From the NCBI RefSeq assembly GCF_002803155.1, contig NZ_NNBP01000017.1:1-64000 (forward strand): a stretch of DNA of 64,000 nucleotides. Reading direction: 5' to 3'. This DNA comes from Streptomyces sp. CB02959 (GTDB lineage Bacteria > Actinomycetota > Actinomycetes > Streptomycetales > Streptomycetaceae). The stretch's first letter is position 1, and every line of letters begins with the position of its first letter. Of the stretch, positions 60,557 to 64,000 are shown in pieces. The position numbers and the translations under genes are program-made. The notes under the pieces are model-generated. The model saw nothing but the letters and a program-made list of their open reading frames with translations. It did no database searches and was not told where the DNA came from.

Positions 60557-61372
60557 GTGAAGCGCGCACCGGGCCGTGGCCGGCCGTCCACCGTCGTCGG
60601 GATCGCCTTGCTCGCCCTGATGCTGTTTCCCGTCTACTGGATGGTGAACGGCTCCCTCCAGCCGGCGGGCAACACCCTGCAAGGAGGCTGGTTCCCCTTC
60701 CATCCGGACTTCAGCGGATACGCCACCGCACTGCGCGACCAGGGACGCAACCTCGTCACCAGCCTCGTCGTGGCCCTCGGCAGCGTCGCCTTCAGCCTCG
60801 GGCTCGCCACGCCGGCGGCCTACGCGCTGGCCCGGTTCCCCCTCCGCGGAACCGACCTCGTGCTCTTCGGCGTCCTGCTCACCCAGATGGTGCCGAGCAT
60901 CGTCGTGGCCAACGCGCTCTACAGCGCCTACAGCGACCTGGGACTCCTGAACTCCTACCTCGGACTGATCCTCGCCGACTCCACCGCAGGGGTCCCCTTC
61001 GCGATCATCATCATGCGTACGTTCATGCGGAGCATTCCGCGAGAGATCATCGAGGCCGCGCAGGTGGACGGTGCCGGGCGGCTGCGCGTCTTCTGCTCCG
61101 TGGTGCTCCCGGTGAGCCGGAACGCGTTGATCACCGCCGCCGTCTTCACCTTCCTCTTCACCTGGAGCGACTTCCTCTTCGCCCTCACCCTGACCACCAC
61201 GGAGACCGTGCGGCCGATCACGCTGGGCATCTACCAGTACCTCGGTGCCCATACGAACCAGTGGAACGCCGTCATGGCCACCACGGTCATGGCGTCCGTC
61301 CCCGCCGCCGTACTGCTCGTCGTCGCTCAGCGCTACGTCGCCGCCGGTGCCACCGGCGGAGCCATCAAGTGA
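60557..61372 (+). CDS. Sugar ABC permease 2 (MalG/UgpE-like)
   Basis: A 271-residue CUT1 permease with six transmembrane segments. The EAA loop reads IEAAQVDGAGRLRVFCSVVLPVS. GTG 60557 follows 11 nt after permease 1. With permease 1 it forms the sugar channel. The substrate is unknown. Confidence 0.9.
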   Translation: MKRAPGRGRPSTVVGIALLALMLFPVYWMVNGSLQPAGNTLQGGWFPFHPDFSGYATALRDQGRNLVTSLVVALGSVAFSLGLATPAAYALARFPLRGTDLVLFGVLLTQMVPSIVVANALYSAYSDLGLLNSYLGLILADSTAGVPFAIIIMRTFMRSIPREIIEAAQVDGAGRLRVFCSVVLPVSRNALITAAVFTFLFTWSDFLFALTLTTTETVRPITLGIYQYLGAHTNQWNAVMATTVMASVPAAVLLVVAQRYVAAGATGGAIK

Positions 61373-61536
61373 GAGGCGTCTCGGTCCGTCGCCCCCGACC
61401 GATCTAGCGGATTCACGCGATGTGCCGGCCCAGGCCGGCTGGCACGGTGTTCTGGAAGGAACGGCGGGGCTTCGGTGATCGGGCTGTCCGGTGACCGGAT
61501 CCGAACCGCCTGTCGATGACGTTTTCAAGGGGCCGC

Positions 61537-62511
61537 ATGTCCGTCGTCCTTTCCACCGCGGAGCTGTCCGCAGCCGACCGCAGCGAGCGCTGGCATGAAG
61601 CGGTATCCCAGACGTTCGTACCGCTCGATGTCAATATCCTGGAGGAAGATCCGTCGCCAGGGAGGATCGTCACCCACCAATTGGGAGCCACGCAGGTGTC
61701 GGACGTCCAGGCCGGCTCTCAAGAGGTGACGCGCAACAAGCGTCTGATAGCCCGGGACGGGAAGGAATACCTCATCCTCACGCTTCAGCGCAGAGGAAGC
61801 GCCGTCAAGGAGCAGGACGGGAGGGAGTGCCTGATAGAGCCGGGAGATTTTTCCATCTCTGATTCGTCTCGCGTGTTCAGGAAGAAAGTTGAGGGCGATT
61901 TCCGCTTCACTTCCTTTCAATTCCCTCGAAAGGAGCTTCGCGTGCGGGACGAGGACCTGCACGCGTTGACTGCGAGTGCGTTCTCGGGTCGTGACGGAGG
62001 TTCCGCACTCGTGGCGACCTATTTTGCGCGCATGGCGCGCGAAGCAGCGGGCTTCGACGAATTCGTCGGCCGCCAGTTCGTCGCCACCGGGCTCGACCTG
62101 CTGGCACTGGTCATCAACGAGCGGCGCGGCCGCTTCAGGCCTCAGGCTCCTGAGACCGCCGCGGCCATGATGGTGCGAGTGAAGGACCACATCCTGCAGA
62201 ACCTCTCCGACCCGGACCTGTCACCCACCGCGATCGCTGCCGCTCACTTCATTTCGGTGCGCTACCTGCACAAGCTGTTCCAACTGGAGGGAACCACCGT
62301 CGGGGAGTGGATCCGATCGGAGCGACTGGAGCGGTGCCGTCGGGATCTTCTGCGGTCCCCGGCCCTGGGAGTCGGGGTGGCGACCATCGCCCGACGCTGG
62401 GGGTTCGTGAGCCCGAGCCATTTCAGCCGTGTTTTCCGTGCCGCTTACGGCATAGCGCCTCGCGACTGGCAGATTCACGGCCTGTCCGGTGAACGGCGCA
62501 CGGTTGAGTGA
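61537..62511 (+). CDS. AraC-family regulator with AraC_binding_2-type domain
   Basis: A 324-residue regulator. The N-terminal ligand domain (AraC_binding_2/FeaR-like, ~1-190) contains SISDSSRVFRKKVEGDFRF. The C-terminal AraC helix-turn-helix pair is at ~215-315 (TAIAAAHFISVRYLHKLFQLEGT and TIARRWGFVSPSHFSRVFRAAYGIAPRDW). ATG 61537 was chosen because AAGGGG lies just upstream; ATG 61516 is the alternative. Its 5' half is visibly less GC-rich than neighbouring genes, so it may be a recent acquisition. It lies 164 bp after the sugar permease. Confidence 0.9.
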   Translation: MSVVLSTAELSAADRSERWHEAVSQTFVPLDVNILEEDPSPGRIVTHQLGATQVSDVQAGSQEVTRNKRLIARDGKEYLILTLQRRGSAVKEQDGRECLIEPGDFSISDSSRVFRKKVEGDFRFTSFQFPRKELRVRDEDLHALTASAFSGRDGGSALVATYFARMAREAAGFDEFVGRQFVATGLDLLALVINERRGRFRPQAPETAAAMMVRVKDHILQNLSDPDLSPTAIAAAHFISVRYLHKLFQLEGTTVGEWIRSERLERCRRDLLRSPALGVGVATIARRWGFVSPSHFSRVFRAAYGIAPRDWQIHGLSGERRTVE

Positions 62512-62623
62512 CGTTTTCTCGGCGGAACGATTCACACGGAGCGGCTCATGGAGAGCCCGCGCCGACCCACCGGGACCGCACGATCGCCGCGGTGGCGCAC
62601 CGATGAGGTTTCACCAGGGCCGC

Positions 62624-62668
62624 GCATTCAGCCGGGTGTTGCGGGCCGCCTACGGGGTGGCGCCTCGC
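62624..62668 (+). pseudogene. Fragment of a second AraC-family C-terminus
   Basis: Fifteen codons reading AFSRVLRAAYGVAPR. This is the last helix and tail of an AraC regulator, related but not identical to the end of the gene just upstream (HFSRVFRAAYGIAPR). No complete frame surrounds it. Confidence 0.6.
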
Positions 62669-62697
62669 TCTCCCTCGGCGCACCCACGGCCAGACCC

Positions 62698-62969
62698 GTG
62701 GACTGGGTGTTCGCCCGTTCACTGCTCATAGAGGGCCTGCGCCGTCCTGCCGGTACCGGGGGCGTGCTGGTGATTCCGCGGCACCGTTGCCACCCGCACT
62801 CCGTGCGCGTCGTCCTGAGGTCCTCCGCCGGCGCGGCGCTGATAGACATCGCGGAGTCAGCGGTCGCCGCGTTCGTGCTGCGGACGGTCTGGCTCGTGCC
62901 CCGGGCACGGAGAGCCTTCACATCGACATCGACCGTGCCCTCGCCGAGCTCACCGGCAGGCGGGACTGA
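62698..62969 (+). pseudogene. Decayed SsgA-like (SALP) gene, truncated and frameshifted
   Basis: The frame starting at 62698 reads DWVFARSLLIEGLRRPAGTG, then IDIAESAVAAFVLRTVWLVP. This matches the middle and end of SsgA-like sporulation proteins. The expected C-terminus PGTESLHIDIDRALAEL lies in the next frame and ends at 62969, so one base appears missing near 62898-62905. The first third of the protein is absent. SsgA-like proteins steer septation and spore-wall remodelling only in sporulating actinomycetes. It directly follows the AraC fragment. Confidence 0.65.
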
Positions 62970-63179
62970 ACCGGCCTGGGCCGAGGAAGCCGGGAACGAC
63001 GACGCCGAGGCAGGACCGGCGTCGAAGGTGAACGGGGCCCAGGCCGAGTTCGTACGGCAATGCGCACCGCCGGCATGGCGCTGCGAGGAAACGAGTGGTG
63101 CGCCCAGAGGCAAAGGCAAGCCATGGGACGTGCCTACGGTGGGCGCAAGAACAGGGGAATACAAGAAAGAGGAGAAACC

Positions 63180-64000
63180 GTGGCGTCGTCCGCAGTGGTG
63201 GATATCTCACGATGGCAGTTCGCCATCACCGCGGTCTTCCACATGAGCTTTCCCGCACTGACCGTCGGCCTCGCCCTCTTCCTGGCCGTGATGTACACGG
63301 TCCACCTCAGGACCGGGAATCCGCTGTACCTCCAGATATTCCGTTTCTGGAAGAAGATATTCGCGGTCGGATTCGGGCTCGGTGTGGTCGCCGGTACCGT
63401 CATGACTTTCGAGTTCGGCCTCAACTGGGGAAGATACGCCCATGCGGTCGGCCCGATCCTCGGTGTCACGATCGGCATGGAGGTCATCACGGCCTTCTTC
63501 CTGGAAGCCGGGTTCATCGGCATCATGCTGTACGGCGACGGCCGGGTGCGCCCCAGAACCATGGCGTTCGCCTGCTGGATGCTCGTCGTCGGCACCCTGC
63601 TGTCCACGACATGGATCCTGTCCGCCAACAGCTGGATGCAGGACCCTTCGGGGTTCACCGAGGTGGACGGCCAGTTCCGGGCGAGCAATTGGTGGAGCGT
63701 GCTGTTCAACCCGGCGTTCTCCTACCGCTACCCGCACATCCTGCTCGCGGTGCTGATCAGCGCCTGCTGGTTCATCGGCGGGATCGCCGCCTGGTACCTC
63801 GTCAAGCAGCGGGCGCTGCCCTTCGCACGCCGCACGCTGTCCATCGCCCTGGGCGTGCTGGCCGTCCTGATGCCCGTGCAGCTGTACGTGGGCGACCTGA
63901 CCGCCGTGTTCATGGGCGCACACCAGCCCGCCAAACTGGAGGCCTTCGAAGGCAATTGGAAGACGGACAACAACGGCTACAACCTGCTCGTGGTGCCCGA
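63180..64000 (+). CDS. cydA: Cytochrome bd ubiquinol/menaquinol oxidase subunit I (partial, runs off the window)
   Basis: The first 273 codons of subunit I. It begins ISRWQFAITAVFHMSFPALTVGL with heme-ligand H21, contains VGPILGVTIGMEVITAFFLEAGF and the quinol-loop start HQPAKLEAFEGNW. The reading frame is open to the window edge. GTG 63180 follows GAGGAG. CydAB oxidises menaquinol and reduces O2 at low oxygen. No stop codon is inside the window; cydB and cydDC would be expected beyond it. Confidence 0.95.
   Translation, partial: MASSAVVDISRWQFAITAVFHMSFPALTVGLALFLAVMYTVHLRTGNPLYLQIFRFWKKIFAVGFGLGVVAGTVMTFEFGLNWGRYAHAVGPILGVTIGMEVITAFFLEAGFIGIMLYGDGRVRPRTMAFACWMLVVGTLLSTTWILSANSWMQDPSGFTEVDGQFRASNWWSVLFNPAFSYRYPHILLAVLISACWFIGGIAAWYLVKQRALPFARRTLSIALGVLAVLMPVQLYVGDLTAVFMGAHQPAKLEAFEGNWKTDNNGYNLLVVP

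Larger units (their letters stand above)
62512..63179. other. Degenerate region before cydA
   Basis: 668 bp without an intact gene. It holds the AraC and SsgA-like remnants, then ~210 bp (62970-63179) of no recognised content that includes the cydA promoter region and ribosome binding site. The layout looks like the scar of deletion or recombination. Confidence 0.5.

Noticed and set aside
57320..61425. A shared 11-mer TTCACGCGATG before the 57402 hydrolase and before the AraC gene
   Set aside because: Too short and not positioned alike relative to starts. It could be a regulator site but chance is not excluded.
62548..63246. A 232-codon frame running across the SsgA-like remnant and into cydA
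   Set aside because: Only residues ~50-120 match SsgA-like proteins. The rest is out of frame with the homologous C-terminus and overlaps the cydA start, so it is a broken gene rather than an intact one.

Overview
The window is chromosomal DNA of a very GC-rich actinomycete, almost certainly a Streptomyces or close relative (Streptomycetaceae). The grounds are the extreme G/C bias at third codon positions, frequent GTG/TTG starts, several probable leaderless genes, two giant LuxR-type (LAL) ATPase regulators, a sugar ABC operon without its own ATPase (the MsiK-dependent pattern), an RNase Sa-type secreted ribonuclease and a decayed SsgA-like gene, a family confined to sporulating actinomycetes. 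No phage, plasmid, IS element, CRISPR array or rRNA was seen. The window ends inside cydA.
Layout. 0.1-8.6 kb: an autoregulated XRE-cupin repressor with a small membrane protein, a VOC protein, secreted RNase, KDPG-type aldolase, a secreted cyclohexadienyl dehydratase (PheC) homologue, and a divergent LysR/MFS pair followed by an SDR. 7.9-13.8 kb: a sugar-uptake locus (HutC-type GntR regulator, binding protein, permease, FrcA-like ATPase, ROK sugar kinase, membrane protein) with a visible promoter and operator. 13.9-20.6 kb: a PcaL-like fused hydrolase/decarboxylase, MBL-fold hydrolase, exonuclease III, a conserved small protein and a four-gene glutamate-type ABC importer. 20.7-30.7 kb: enzymes and regulators (PPOX, secreted S15 hydrolase, methyltransferase, MocR/hydrolase pair, AraC-GyrI regulator, glutathionyl-hydroquinone-reductase homologue, secreted protein, LigD-like ATP ligase). 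31.1-39.2 kb: CaCA exchanger, membrane protein, gamma-glutamyltransferase, amidase, isochorismatase-like hydrolase and a MarR-regulated MFS pump. 39.4-47.2 kb: reductive pyrimidine catabolism (beta-ureidopropionase, aminotransferase, dihydropyrimidinase, F420-type LLM oxidoreductase), split by a lipoprotein, a tRNA-like gene, a polysaccharide-lyase-like lipoprotein and a signal-less TroA-fold protein. The two pyrimidine transcription units carry nearly the same promoter. 47.2-64 kb: alpha/beta hydrolases, CMD protein, pirin, GNAT, two divergent LAL regulators, a hydrolase plus sugar ABC operon, an AraC regulator, a decayed stretch with AraC and SsgA-like remnants, and cydA.
Most notable is a 72-nt tRNA-like gene on the minus strand at 42343-42414. 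It has a paired 7-bp acceptor stem, D arm with GG, T arm, encoded CCA, its own terminator and a -10 box, but its anticodon arm is closed by a 4-nt loop with no anticodon. Also of interest are the shared pyrimidine promoters, the operators overlapping several regulator promoters, and two alpha/beta hydrolases whose nucleophile Ser is replaced by Asp.
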